Assembly: GCA_021495925.1 (NCBI GenBank)
Contig: JAKEKT010000098.1
Span: forward strand, 62,001-126,000
Origin: Diplodia intermedia
Lineage: Eukaryota; Ascomycota; Dothideomycetes; Botryosphaeriales; Botryosphaeriaceae
Direction: 5' to 3'
Length of the DNA: 64,000 nt
Part shown: positions 21,761-31,854 of the stretch, piece after piece
How the letters are laid out: every line of letters starts with the position of its first letter
Position numbering within the stretch: position 1 is the first letter of the stretch
Notes under the pieces: model-generated
What the model saw: the letters and a program-made list of their open reading frames with translations, nothing else
Database searches by the model: none
Told to the model about the DNA's origin: nothing
Translations under genes and position numbers: made by a program

Positions 21761-22484
21761 GATGTCGTCAGCGGGTGAGGTGTACTTTATGCTGGTTCCA
21801 GGCTGTGTAAATTCTTGGCTCTTGTGTTGGGATTTGTATGACGCAGTCAATGTGAGTGGATGAGGAGGTGTTGATTGGCTGGCGGGGTTACTGGCGACGC
21901 TCCCGAATATCGTCAAGAGTGGGGCAAACTCAGCAGGGTCAGGCAATGTGTGCTTGGTGGCGAAATCGATGTATTTGTAGGTTGTGAGATGAGGGTATGA
22001 GGGTGTTGTCAGGTGGATGGAGCAAACAAGGAAAGTGCGAACGGCCAATTGAGGCGCAGCGGGGGCGGAGCCAATCGAGTTCGTCCTTGCGCATCCTTCG
22101 CAACACCTGTTCTTTCGCCTCTACAAATATTCAATTTCTCGAGGCATTTCGGGTACAGAATATAAAGATGTTGGTCGAAAAGCCTAGAATCAGACTCAAG
22201 CCGGACAAGTTTTGATTTTTGTGATTAATGTCGATAGTCATACAGAAGCACAGAAGACTAAAATCCGTCTTCGCCAACAGAATACCCACTGACCGAGATC
22301 CATGCCCTGAAAGACTCTTTGTCCTTGCTCGCTAAACAAACAATAACGCCGACCATGCCCTCGTGTTCGCCGAAATGCAGTTCCCTCTGACCAACCCAAA
22401 AGAAGGAAACTCACATGATTCCGCCTAGCAGACAGACAACTTGTGTACATGGGGCTTTGCACAGGCAATCCCGAAACAATCGAC
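21761..22484. other. Intergenic: SPRY gene promoter and SWR1 3' flank
   Basis: Moderately AT-rich DNA between two minus-strand genes. The part nearest 21760 is the SPRY gene's leader. No separate gene, RNA or repeat is visible. Confidence 0.5.
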
Positions 22485-25400
22485 TCATCTCCGCCGACGA
22501 ACGCGATGCTCCTGACCTTTCCTGCTTTTGCGCCGCCTCTTGTCAGGCGGCGGACCCAATGGTACATCTCTCATCTCCCATTCCCAAAGTCTCATCATAT
22601 ACTCGTCGACATGTGGCCATTCCTCTGCATCGCCCTCCTCTCCAGGAGCCGGTGTGGGCGGAACTGATGTCTTTGGCGTTGCGCTAGGTCGAGAAGCGTT
22701 CTCGTCAAAGTCCGCATCATCGATGTGGACTTCGTGAACGATCTCTTTCTGCGCAACCTTGGCTGCTTCCGTGTCCTCCTTATCCTCGATGCCCTCAAGT
22801 ACAGGTGCAATGCCAGACGATGGATCGGGCGCACTCATGTTCCCCAGCACTCTGTCCATAGCAGCGTTGGCTTCCTCGTCATCGGCCTCCGGGATCTCGT
22901 CAAAGGCATCTTTATACGTTAGGCGGTTAAAGTAGTCGGTCGTGAAGTCGCCCTTCTGGATGATGACATCGTCAAGCAGTCTCTTTTGGTTTGACTTGCG
23001 CAGGATGTTGGCCTCAATGGTATACTCTGAGACAAACCTATAGATATGCACATCGCGCGTCTGGCCGATTCTGTGGCAGCGGTCCTGACACTGCTTGTCC
23101 ATTGCAGGATTCCAGTCGAGATCGTAGAAAATGACGGTATCTGCGCCTGTCAAATTGATTCCAAGACCACCGGAGCGTGAAGAGAGGATGAAGCAAAGAA
23201 TTCTAGGATCATTGTTGAAGCGATCCGTGAGAATTTGGCGCTGTTCGATCTTGGTCGCGCCATCGAGACGGAGGTAACGATGGCCATGAATGTTGAGAAA
23301 CGTTTCCAGGACGTCGAGTACCTTTGTCATCTGAGTGAATATGAGCGCTCGGTGTCCACCAGCCTGCAGGTCGCGCAGGAGCTTCGCCAGTCGTTGGAGC
23401 TTTCCACAGTCGTATTGCAGGAGGCGCTTGTCAGGGAAGGCGATGGACAGCCGGACGCGAGACTCGTGGAACGGGTCAGGCTTGCTCACCGGCTGAGTGC
23501 TGCGAATCATGGCCACACGCTCTTCGCCGATTGTCAAACCGGGGAGATCGTTCGCCACGACCGCAGGAGTAACGCAACTGAACTTTTGAATCGTGGACTT
23601 GTAAGAATCAGAGCGTTCCTCCAGCGTAGGCACTACATCCTGCCACATAGAATGCGTGTTCATATACCAATCACCGTAGGTTTGCTTCTTCCTTGGGCCT
23701 CTGAACGTAATTGTTTGCTGTGGAGAATCATTGACGGTTAGCTGCTCAATTAAGCCGCGTCCGTAGATTGGCTTCCTCTGCGCACGTTGGCGTGTGACAC
23801 GGAGGCAGTTTTGAAGCTGGTCCAGGACAGATCTGTTTGATTCATCCTCGAGATAGCTTGCAATGGAGGCGGCTGTTCTCCCGTCGAATTGGCCTGCGGG
23901 TTTCAGACGGCGGGTTTGTCGCTCGATGAGTCCCTCGAAGGGCCGGATAGCCTGGATTGCCTGAATGCGCTGGCTCTGGATGGCTGGCGTGCTCTCGTTC
24001 AGGACAAGATTGAGGTTAAGGAAGTCGAAATTCACCTTCTCCTCCTCCTCTTTCAGGAAACGCCTGCGCACGAGCAGGTCCTTGATTTCAAAGTCGGCCG
24101 GAACAGACTTGCGCATCGCAAAAGACGTGACGATCTGTCTCGTCTCAAACAGATCAGGGTGGTTGCAGACCTTTCGAAGAGACATCAAACAGTTCATAAT
24201 GGACATGTAGTTTCCGCCAGAGAGTATCTGCCGCGTGTCTGCTCTGCCCATGAACCCGTCGTAGAGCTGTCTCTGTCTTTTGGAAAGCCGGCAATATACG
24301 ACATGCTCATACTTGCCTGGCATCTGCTTTTCAACGTCCGCCTTCAATCTTCTCAGCAAGTAAGGGCGCAGGACCTCGTGCAGCTGTTTGACTGTAGCCT
24401 GCGCTTCCGCATCCAGCTCTTGCCTCCCCTGGTCGAGAATCTGGTTTGCAGGACGAGCTAACGCAGTCGTGAAGTTGCTTAACGCTGCAAATCCACCATG
24501 TCCATCATCCCCGGACGGCATGAGGAAGAAGAGCAACGACCAAAGCTCTTGTAGGTTGTTTTGGAGCGGCGTACCAGTAAGAAGAAGGCGCTTGGAGGTC
24601 TTGAAGGTGAGTAGCGTCTGCCAGCGCTGGGTTTGGAAGTTTTTGATGTTGTGGGCTTCGTCTAGGATTAGATAATGCCAAGTGCGCTTCTTGAACGCCG
24701 CTGCGTCATGAAGAATCAGCTGGTACGAAGTGATGACCACGTTCCACATGTCATCGTTCATCCAGCCTTGACGTTTGCGTCTGCGCTCTTCGATTGATCC
24801 GTAGTATGCCATGACTTTGAAGCCGGGACAGAACTTCTTGAACTCCATTTCCCAGTTGAGCATGACGCTGGTGGGGACGACGACGAGATGTGGGCCCCAG
24901 ACTCCCTTTTCGGTTGCGAGATGGGCAAGCAATGCAATTGTCTGAATCGTCTTTCCTAGACCCATCTCGTCGGCAAGGATACCGTTGGTGTCTCCATTGT
25001 ATAATCCAGCAAGCCAGTCCAGACCCTCGTGCTGGTAAGGACGTAGTTTTCCGCGGAATAAAGCCGGAACTGGTGTTCGAAGTGTCGATATCGCATCGTC
25101 GACTTCCTCAATCTCTTCTACCTCTTCTTCCGTTTCCTTGATTTCCTCGGACTGCTGTACATCTTCCATGGATTCTGAAACTGTCATTTCCTTTGGGGGA
25201 GACTGAGCCTCAGAGACTCCATTTGTGGAGTTGACCGTAGCAGGCTCCCGGTCAAGCGTGGTCGCGCTGGGTTCTTCAACATGACCGTTCTCCACGGGTC
25301 CAGACGTGACACCCTCCATCAATTCCGGGTCCTCTTCCGGAGGAGGTGTCCCTTCCTCGTCTGGTGCTGTATCCTCCATTTGTTCAGCAGCTTTCTTTTT

Positions 25401-27500
25401 CAAGTCCGATATTTCCTGTACGGAAAGGAAACCCCAGATGCCCAGGCCTTCATCCTCCTCCTCTTCTTCTTCGGTCCCTTCATCGGCCTCCTCGTCCGAC
25501 TCTGTCGCGCTCCCTTCATCGCTGTCAGAATCCATATTCATATCCGAGTTGTCGTCCTCATCATCCATCAGAATGTCGTCGACTTTCTCCAGCTGGATGT
25601 TCGCAGGGTCGATGCCATTTGGATTTGATTCATTCATAACCGAATCCAATGCCGGAGATTTGTCAGCTTTGTCCACATGGCCATTTGTGAGAATGTCAGC
25701 CAAGCCTGGCTCTTCGTCATCCTCTGCATCTTCATCTTCAGCTTCTTCATCCTCGCCCTCCTCGGACAAATCCAGATCCGGCAGTTGTAGGTTTCCATAT
25801 TTTTCTCGTAGTTGCTCTTGTGTGAGATTGGCGTCATCGTCGTCAGGAAGGGGGTCCTCTTCACTCTCGTCGCTCGACATGTTCTCCGAGTCCATTTCCG
25901 TTTCTCCTCTTTCGGTGCCGCCTTCTTTTCCCGCCATGCTGGACGCTGGTCTCGTACTAGCCATCCGGCTTTCGGTTTCCAGATCGTCCTCGTCATACTC
26001 TTCCATGAATGATTCAAAATCATCCTCATCATCACTGCTCTGCACCGAGTCGGCCATGTTCCTTCTCTCCTTCAGCAGTGCGGTAGACTGGTGTAGCAAC
26101 GACTTCATAGTCTGTTTGCCCAGTTTCTCCTGCTCTTCCAGCCATCGGTCTTGCCGTCTCTTGTCCACTTCCGCCTTCACCAGCACCCAAGTCTGTTGCA
26201 TATCTCTCACAAGCTGCCTGTAGCGCTTCTCCGCATCCTCCTTCTCCTCTTCCTCGATCTCCTCCTTCGTCTTCGGTCTCTCCGCCTTGAGCTTTGCTTG
26301 TTTCGCATCCTCTCGCGCCCGCCAAGCCTCTGCGCACTCATGGGCTAGCCTTCGAGCGGTCTGTACATGCTCTCGGTGCTCCTTCATGAGCAGCTTACGG
26401 AAATGGCATGCGTGAGCGGCGATGTGATCCCAAGGGCCGTACCGAGGCGGCGGTTCTTCCTCCGCCTCGACAGCATACTTGGAACACTTCTCTTCACTCA
26501 GCACGCCGCCGGGCTCCGCAGCATCGAGTATCCGCAGCCTTAACAGCGCCTCCTCCCTCGCTTCCTCCCGTGTGAGCTTCTTGGTGTCCTCGCCAGCCAG
26601 AGGGTCGTCCCGTTCAAGCCAGCGAGCAAACGAAGAGCTCTCGTCTCCAGGCTGTGCCTGGAGCGGGTGTAGGAAGGGAAGTTCGACGGGACCGTTCAGG
26701 TCAATCTCCCGGCGCTGTGCAAGCGGCGAAGTGCAATCATCATGGGAGCTCGAGTAGCCATTCAGAGCGGCGTGTGCCTCCGCAGCACTCTGTGCTTCGC
26801 TTATGCGGCCTGATTTCCTTCGCGGCACGCCATTCGGCGTCGAGTTTGCTTCAGCACGTGTCCGGCGCGAGCTTCCATGTGTAGCGTTGGCGGCTTGCTG
26901 CGCACGTGCGGGAGTGGACTGGGCGACGTCGGCGGCCTTCGACTTGCGAGCAGGTGTCTTGTGCGCGGGAGAGTGGATGGCAGAGGACTTGGCATGGTGC
27001 TGGGGCTTCACTGCTTTGGGAGCGGGGGATGCGGCGGCGGCGGAGACGGCGGGCTTGCGGCCTTTCTGGGAGCCTGCGGGTTTGGTGAGATTGCTTGACG
27101 AAGTCGACTTTTGCAACGCGCGCCGAGACGAGCGGCGCGTGTCGGGCTGTGGCGACTGCTCGACGGGCAGCAGATTCATGCGTCCGGAGCGACGTTTTCC
27201 ATCAACCATGAAAGATGTTGGGCCTTCGGCCTCGATGCGCTTCCACGGCGGCGAGGGCGGACGCGACGGGCGGCTCGCGTCGTCGAGCTTGCGGCGCTTG
27301 CTGGGCGGGCCTCCGCCAGGCGTCTGGGAACGATCGGGGGAGGCATCATCAGCGTAAGGCTGGCCGTTGGTGCAGGCGTGCGAGGGCGAGCCGTTGGGGT
27401 GGGAATCTTGAGCATTCCCGTCGCTGGGTGGCGGCGCCTGGAGGCCATTACTGCGGTGGTGGGTGCTCTCGTCGCGCTCGAGAACATCCGTGTTTTGCAT
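22485..27500 (-). CDS. swr1: SWR1 chromatin-remodelling ATPase
   Basis: A 1671-residue protein in one exon. SWR1 is the catalytic subunit of the complex that exchanges H2A for the H2A.Z variant in nucleosomes. The domain order is a disordered basic N-terminus; an HSA domain at about 355-430 (YGPWDHIAAHACHFRKLLMK), which binds actin-related proteins; long acidic tracts at about 490-830 that would engage histones; the first helicase lobe with Walker A DEMGLGKT near 848 and DEAH near 946; a long split insertion; and the second lobe at about 1390-1510 (SSRSGGLGINLTGADTVIF, QCQDRCHRIGQTRDVHIY). The insertion between the lobes and the HSA domain place it in the INO80/SWR1 class, and the helicase sequence is Swr1-like. 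The tail is highly basic (DKRRRKSRKGQ). The absence of introns over 5 kb is notable but not alarming. Confidence 0.96.
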   Translation of the reverse strand: MQNTDVLERDESTHHRSNGLQAPPPSDGNAQDSHPNGSPSHACTNGQPYADDASPDRSQTPGGGPPSKRRKLDDASRPSRPPSPPWKRIEAEGPTSFMVDGKRRSGRMNLLPVEQSPQPDTRRSSRRALQKSTSSSNLTKPAGSQKGRKPAVSAAAASPAPKAVKPQHHAKSSAIHSPAHKTPARKSKAADVAQSTPARAQQAANATHGSSRRTRAEANSTPNGVPRRKSGRISEAQSAAEAHAALNGYSSSHDDCTSPLAQRREIDLNGPVELPFLHPLQAQPGDESSSFARWLERDDPLAGEDTKKLTREEAREEALLRLRILDAAEPGGVLSEEKCSKYAVEAEEEPPPRYGPWDHIAAHACHFRKLLMKEHREHVQTARRLAHECAEAWRAREDAKQAKLKAERPKTKEEIEEEEKEDAEKRYRQLVRDMQQTWVLVKAEVDKRRQDRWLEEQEKLGKQTMKSLLHQSTALLKERRNMADSVQSSDDEDDFESFMEEYDEDDLETESRMASTRPASSMAGKEGGTERGETEMDSENMSSDESEEDPLPDDDDANLTQEQLREKYGNLQLPDLDLSEEGEDEEAEDEDAEDDEEPGLADILTNGHVDKADKSPALDSVMNESNPNGIDPANIQLEKVDDILMDDEDDNSDMNMDSDSDEGSATESDEEADEGTEEEEEEDEGLGIWGFLSVQEISDLKKKAAEQMEDTAPDEEGTPPPEEDPELMEGVTSGPVENGHVEEPSATTLDREPATVNSTNGVSEAQSPPKEMTVSESMEDVQQSEEIKETEEEVEEIEEVDDAISTLRTPVPALFRGKLRPYQHEGLDWLAGLYNGDTNGILADEMGLGKTIQTIALLAHLATEKGVWGPHLVVVPTSVMLNWEMEFKKFCPGFKVMAYYGSIEERRRKRQGWMNDDMWNVVITSYQLILHDAAAFKKRTWHYLILDEAHNIKNFQTQRWQTLLTFKTSKRLLLTGTPLQNNLQELWSLLFFLMPSGDDGHGGFAALSNFTTALARPANQILDQGRQELDAEAQATVKQLHEVLRPYLLRRLKADVEKQMPGKYEHVVYCRLSKRQRQLYDGFMGRADTRQILSGGNYMSIMNCLMSLRKVCNHPDLFETRQIVTSFAMRKSVPADFEIKDLLVRRRFLKEEEEKVNFDFLNLNLVLNESTPAIQSQRIQAIQAIRPFEGLIERQTRRLKPAGQFDGRTAASIASYLEDESNRSVLDQLQNCLRVTRQRAQRKPIYGRGLIEQLTVNDSPQQTITFRGPRKKQTYGDWYMNTHSMWQDVVPTLEERSDSYKSTIQKFSCVTPAVVANDLPGLTIGEERVAMIRSTQPVSKPDPFHESRVRLSIAFPDKRLLQYDCGKLQRLAKLLRDLQAGGHRALIFTQMTKVLDVLETFLNIHGHRYLRLDGATKIEQRQILTDRFNNDPRILCFILSSRSGGLGINLTGADTVIFYDLDWNPAMDKQCQDRCHRIGQTRDVHIYRFVSEYTIEANILRKSNQKRLLDDVIIQKGDFTTDYFNRLTYKDAFDEIPEADDEEANAAMDRVLGNMSAPDPSSGIAPVLEGIEDKEDTEAAKVAQKEIVHEVHIDDADFDENASRPSATPKTSVPPTPAPGEEGDAEEWPHVDEYMMRLWEWEMRDVPLGPPPDKRRRKSRKGQEHRVRRRR

Positions 27501-27872
27501 AGCCAGGGCTTTGGAGGGCCGCCAAAGTCGTCGGACCCCCTCTGCACATGCGAGCGTCGCGTGCGGGGCGCCGAATTTGATACGGTTGGGAAGTTCAGCG
27601 CGCGGGAGATGCAGAGCCGCGGTCAGACATGAGCTTTGCGATCTGGCGCGTGCGCGGTGGGCGAAAAAAGCGCGTGAGCGTGGACGATGGGCGGCGAAGA
27701 GACATTCCTGAGCAATCAGCGCCGCTTAGACTTGCTGACCCTTGGCGCGAGGCACGCTCCACCACCTCAAGCATCGCCCTAACCACCTCCAACGACGACA
27801 CCACCCATTGCGCCCCCGCTCCCACCGTGCGCCACCCCGGCCTCGTCCCGCTGCCCCCGCTGACCCCGCCAG
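27501..27872. promoter_or_regulatory. Shared head-to-head promoter, swr1 and NDUFB8
   Basis: Only 372 bp separate the start codons of swr1 (minus) and the complex I subunit gene (plus). The DNA is GC-rich, becomes pyrimidine-rich on the plus strand towards 27873, and has no obvious TATA box. Both transcripts must begin inside it, so it very likely acts as a bidirectional promoter. Confidence 0.6.
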
Positions 27873-28592
27873 ATGCTTTCGCGCAGAATCACTGCGGCGC
27901 GCCCGCTGACCCGCGTCCTGCGGCCCGCCGCTCCCCAAGCCTCCCGTCTCCAGCTCCGCCAGGCCTCGACCAGCGCCGATGTCGAGGACCCCGACATGGT
28001 CAGTCCGCCCGCTTGCCTCATACACCCTTCGGTCAAGAATTCCCGCAGCTGCACGGATGGTTGGAGATGAGGGGCGGTAGCTCGGGGAGCAGCATTGCAG
28101 GAAGGGCGGCTTGGCCAGGACTTTCCCCGGGCGCTGTGTGCGGCTGCGACATCCCCATCAAACCCCACGGCTAACACGCTTTCTGCCTACAGAACGGCGG
28201 CTACGTCAACCCTCCGGCCGTCAAGCGCCAGTTCCGCGACCCGTACGGCGATTGGTGGGACAAGCAGGAGCGCCGCAACTACGGCGAACCCCTCCACGAG
28301 GACAACGACGTTCTTGCCGTCTTCTCGCCCGAGGAGTACACCCACTTCACGCCCAACTGGGGCTGGGTCCTTTTCGGCTCCTTCTGGACTGTTTTTGGCA
28401 GTGGCTGCGCCCTTGCCTACTACCTCCGTCCGGACAAGCCCAGCGCACCGAGGACTTTCGTTGACGGTCTGGAGAAGGAACTGGGTGGTCCCGGCGCTCT
28501 GCGCGTAAGTTTTCGCCCTGAAACAGCTCTATATTATATTCGATGCTGACTGGCCTATCTAGACGAGGAAGGACGGTGAGGGCGAGTGGTGA
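27873..28592 (+). CDS. NADH:ubiquinone oxidoreductase NDUFB8/ASHI-type subunit
   Basis: Three exons, 27873-27998, 28193-28504 and 28563-28592, give 155 residues; both introns are phase 0. This is an accessory subunit in the membrane arm of mitochondrial complex I. The first exon is a typical mitochondrial presequence (MLSRRITAARPLTRVLRPAA). The second carries the family signature, DPYGDWWDKQERRNYGEP followed by a single membrane helix (WGWVLFGSFWTVFGSGCALA) and a short intermembrane-side tail. The third exon supplies only nine residues (TRKDGEGEW) before the stop. The second exon contains no methionine codon, so a search for ATG-started frames would miss it. It shares its promoter region with swr1. 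Confidence 0.88.
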
Positions 28593-28797
28593 AGGAATCA
28601 AAGAAATCGCTTGTATTGTACATAGAGTACTGGTAACGGGCTCGACACGGCACCAATTCATTTCATTGCGTCTGACCTGACGTTGAATTGACACACCAGC
28701 TATCACCTTTAGGAATATCGGAAACTGAATGTACACGGGCTGTTCCGAAGACCCCATCAAGTCATCTACAATAAATACCGTACAAGACGCAGGAGGG

Positions 28798-29231
28798 TCA
28801 CTGCTGAACTTTCCACACAAACCTGCTCTTGCTTCGGATACGACTTCCGTACTGGTAAAAGGTGTACGGCACAGTAGCCAATATGAGACTAATGCAACCG
28901 AGGATGGTTTGATACGCTCGCCAAAAGTGGCACCCATTAGTTCGACCTCAGCGACGTAGCGCTCATCCCCAGTGATGCGGCGCAGGTGCTGCGCTTTCCA
29001 GCGGAGAAGCACCGGGGGATATGTCTCTGGTTGAAAAAGGACGACAGCACCGAGCACAAGGCCGGACATTATGAGCGTCGTCCATTCGACCCACCGCCAG
29101 GACACAGCACTGCTCTGCGCGATGAAGCCACCCATGACGGGGCCTATACCACCCAATTGCGTCATCAATCATTTCACTTTACCTTTCGGGAAAGACTTAC
29201 GCCGTTCGGCGGGGATAATCATCGTGTCCGG
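28798..29231 (-). pseudogene. Decayed MFS (DHA1-type) transporter with internal deletion
   Basis: Read on the minus strand, 29168 to about 28915 encodes a mid-protein segment of a drug:H+ antiporter-type MFS transporter (GPVMGGFIAQ, WRWVEWTTLIMSG, LFQPETYPPVLLRWKAQ). At about 28915 the homology jumps, in another frame and with no intervening bases, to the last transmembrane helix and C-terminus (ILGCISLILATVPYTFYQYG, then SRIRSKSRF) and stops at 28798-28800. Helices 7-11, roughly 150 residues or more, are therefore missing. Upstream, a short relic of the preceding loop (MIIPAERR) lies at about 29201-29227, cut off by a donor-like GTAAGT and a stop codon. No N-terminal helices are found further right, only a CAG/CAT repeat. 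The unused open frame to 28347 runs antisense through the NDUFB8 gene and is meaningless. Confidence 0.8.
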
Positions 29232-29787
29232 GTGGCTGCTGCTGATGCTGCTGCTGATGCTGATGCTGCTGCTGTGCAAATGCCGCCGTCTTTTCGCGGT
29301 CTCTCCCATATTGCCTCTCTAGGTGTGTGCGAAACTTGCGGTACTGAACGAATGACTGCATGGTCCCTCTCCAGGGATTCAACCTGCAGCAGCAGAGTGG
29401 AGCGGTTCTATGGAAAGGAAAGCAGTTGAAGGGAAGTGCCCACGGCAAATAACATCAAAGGAAGGCAATGCTTTTATTAAACACGGATAAACTGACGTTA
29501 TGTATGCAGCTATGATATGTCGATATTTGCCGCTGCATTGTGCAGGCATCGTTGCCGCTCGGATGGGCGTGATGACGTCGATTGTGGGTGGGAAAGCGGG
29601 ACAACGGAAATAAGCCCACATGTCATCTGGCGAAGACCATGTCATTGGCCTGGAATTACTGCGAGCGGTTTGACATTATAATACAGCGCGGTATACTGTT
29701 CTGTTCTCTCTACGCTCTAAGCTGGAAGAATAAGTCGACCGCCCTCGATCTACCGCGTTGAAATCCAGAATCTTTACAACCAGCTAT
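29232..29787. other. Intergenic with a CAG/CAT-type repeat (29235-29274)
   Basis: The left edge holds an imperfect GCT/GAT triplet repeat of about 40 bases. Beyond it I see no coding sequence until the MCR1 stop. The N-terminal half of the decayed MFS gene would be expected here but is not recognisable. Confidence 0.55.
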
Positions 29788-30952
29788 CTAAAACTTGTAA
29801 ACCTGCTCCTTGTCGTATCCGAGCTCCTTCAGCATACCCGACAGCTCACCCTGGTCCTTGGGGCTAACCTTGTTGCCAGAGATGGCGTTGTACATACCGG
29901 GCGGGCCGCAGACGAAGATCTTAAGCTTGTCGCCCTCCTTCGGCTCCGGCAGCACCGTCTTGAGCACCTCCTTGGTGACACGGCCCTTGCCCTGAGTCCA
30001 CTCCGGTGGCGGGCTGTCCAAGACGTAGAAGGCGCGGAAGCGCTGGGGGAACGTGTTCTCCAGCTCGTGAAGCTCCTTCTTCAGCAGGATGTCATCCTCG
30101 CCGACGTTTCCGTAAACGAGAGTGACCTTGGTCTTGTCCTCGGGGTTCTTGAAGATGGCGCGCATGAGCTGGTACATGGGCGTGATACCGGTGCCGCCGG
30201 CGATGAGAGCAATATGCTCGTGCTTGTTCGGGGTCCACGGGAACTTGGGAAGTGGGCCTTTGAAGTCGAGGCTCTGACCGGGTGTCATGCTGTGCATGTG
30301 CGAGGACATGGGGCCGTTGGGGTATTGCTTGACAATAAGCTCGAGGAATCCCCGGGCATCTACCAGACTTAGGTCAGATAGCGCTCATCAGAGACGGACG
30401 ATTGGGACCGCTGGTATCCTCACCCTCATCATTGGTAGGAGTGTACGGCCGCAAAACAGCCTTCTGCATCTCCGGGCCCTTGTACTTGGTCAACAGCGCG
30501 GCTGTCCTCGAGTCAGCACCTAATGTTCACCGTGTACCATACTTGAGTGCACTCACAGGCAACTTCAAGGCCGGAAACATGGTCTTCCGACGGCAGCTTG
30601 AAGCGGAAGCGCTTTGTGTTGTGGCTGACGGTCTCTACCTCGTCAAGCACGAGGGAGACGAAGCCCTGGTCGCCGCCCGTGAAGGTCTTCTCGGCCGGCT
30701 TCAACGACGCAGGGGCGGGGACGGCGCCTTTGGAGCTGTTCAGGTACCAGTAGCCGGCACCGCCGGCACCGAGAGCCAGCGCGCCGTAGAGAGCAGCATT
30801 GGAGCTCTGCTTGGGAGCCTCGGACGCGTATCTGCGGACGGACTGTTGGAATCGCCGACGGCGTTAGCAAGGCGTCGGGAACATGGAAGCGCATCGCATA
30901 GGCTTACGTTGGTGAGGGTGCGGGCGGGACGGAAAGCGTGGCGGGCGAACAT
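29788..30952 (-). CDS. mcr1: NADH-cytochrome b5 reductase 2, mitochondrial (Mcr1)
   Basis: Four exons, 30952-30908, 30842-30557, 30501-30424 and 30359-29788, encode 326 residues, the usual length for Mcr1. The enzyme passes electrons from NADH to cytochrome b5 or related acceptors at the mitochondrial outer membrane and intermembrane space, supporting sterol synthesis and ascorbyl-radical recycling. The N-terminus is a presequence (MFARHAFRPARTLTN) followed by a membrane anchor (NAALYGALALGAGGAGYWYL). The FAD-binding motif is R128-P-Y-T-P-T; the NADH-binding motifs are GGTGITPM at 191-198 and CGPPGM near 282. The first exon codes for just 15 residues. The last intron's acceptor is GGTAG, giving the junction NDE-D-ARGFLELIV; an AG fourteen bases upstream (CCTAAG) would lead to a stop codon. 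Confidence 0.94.
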
Positions 30953-31854
30953 TTTGGCTGCTGGTTGACGCGATTGGAGCAGCGGAAGGAGTCTGGAGGC
31001 TCTGTGTATTGAGATGGAGAGGAAGCGGGCTGCGGGAAAGCCGGCGTCGTGTGAAAGGCGTGCGCGCAGATCGGACCTTCGGATGATGACGCAACGCACC
31101 GGATCCGAGCTCCCCTGCCCCGGCGGAGACCCCAAGCTTCAGCGGCCACTGATTGCTAATCGCCGTCTCCCTCGCTCGCCGAGGCCTCCGAGCTTGTGTA
31201 CTACATGCGCTTAACCCGCATTGTGGTCTTCGTGCTCGTTGATTCATGTCTAGACGACTGCGCGACGATGGGCTTCACGGTGCTCAACAAAGAACACGTC
31301 GACTGATTCCCAGAACGATGAAGACGGATCAACTCGCACCCCAGCGCTATGCTTATTTTTTCTTTTCCTGTTGTCCAATTTGGAAACAGCGTCAAGCCAA
31401 GGAGCTGTCTCTATATGGCGCCCAAGTTCGCCGAAATCATGGGTCTCACCACTGCCCCAACAATGAAAAACCTAAGGAAATTTGAACGGAACAAGAAAGT
31501 TGGCAGATGCAAACAAAAAGGCCGCCATCGTCATACCCAAAAATGCCCAGACCTAAGACCCGCCTTCACCGGCCATCCACCGTACAGAACGCGCCAATCC
31601 TGGAAGCGCCATGCTATGAATGATACAAAAAGATAAGAGTCGCTATCCAACCCCGCTTTTCTCTCCCTCAAACTCCAAAACAATTGCACGCGATTAAAGG
31701 AAAGTTTTATAAGGGCCGAATATAAACACTGGAGCAGCCCCGAAGCTCCGCGCGAACATCACCAACCATTCTTCCATTACAAAGGACTGCAGCAGCAAGC
31801 GTAGTGGCTTGAAAGAGCAGATGAACACACCGAGACAACATCTCATCATTCATG
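30953..31854. other. Intergenic: MCR1 promoter and SLN1 3' flank
   Basis: The stretch separates two minus-strand genes. Plus-strand frames such as 31246-31485 have no domain. The part 31620-31850 is AT-rich and probably the 3' untranslated region of the kinase gene. Nothing else is recognised. Confidence 0.5.

Noticed and set aside
25306..26223. 305-codon Ser-rich plus-strand open frame
   Set aside because: Antisense of the acidic tracts of SWR1; Glu and Asp codons read backwards give Ser and Phe.
28347..28797. Continuation of the MFS frame to 28347
   Set aside because: After the deletion point the frame is wrong for the protein and runs antisense through the NDUFB8 exons.
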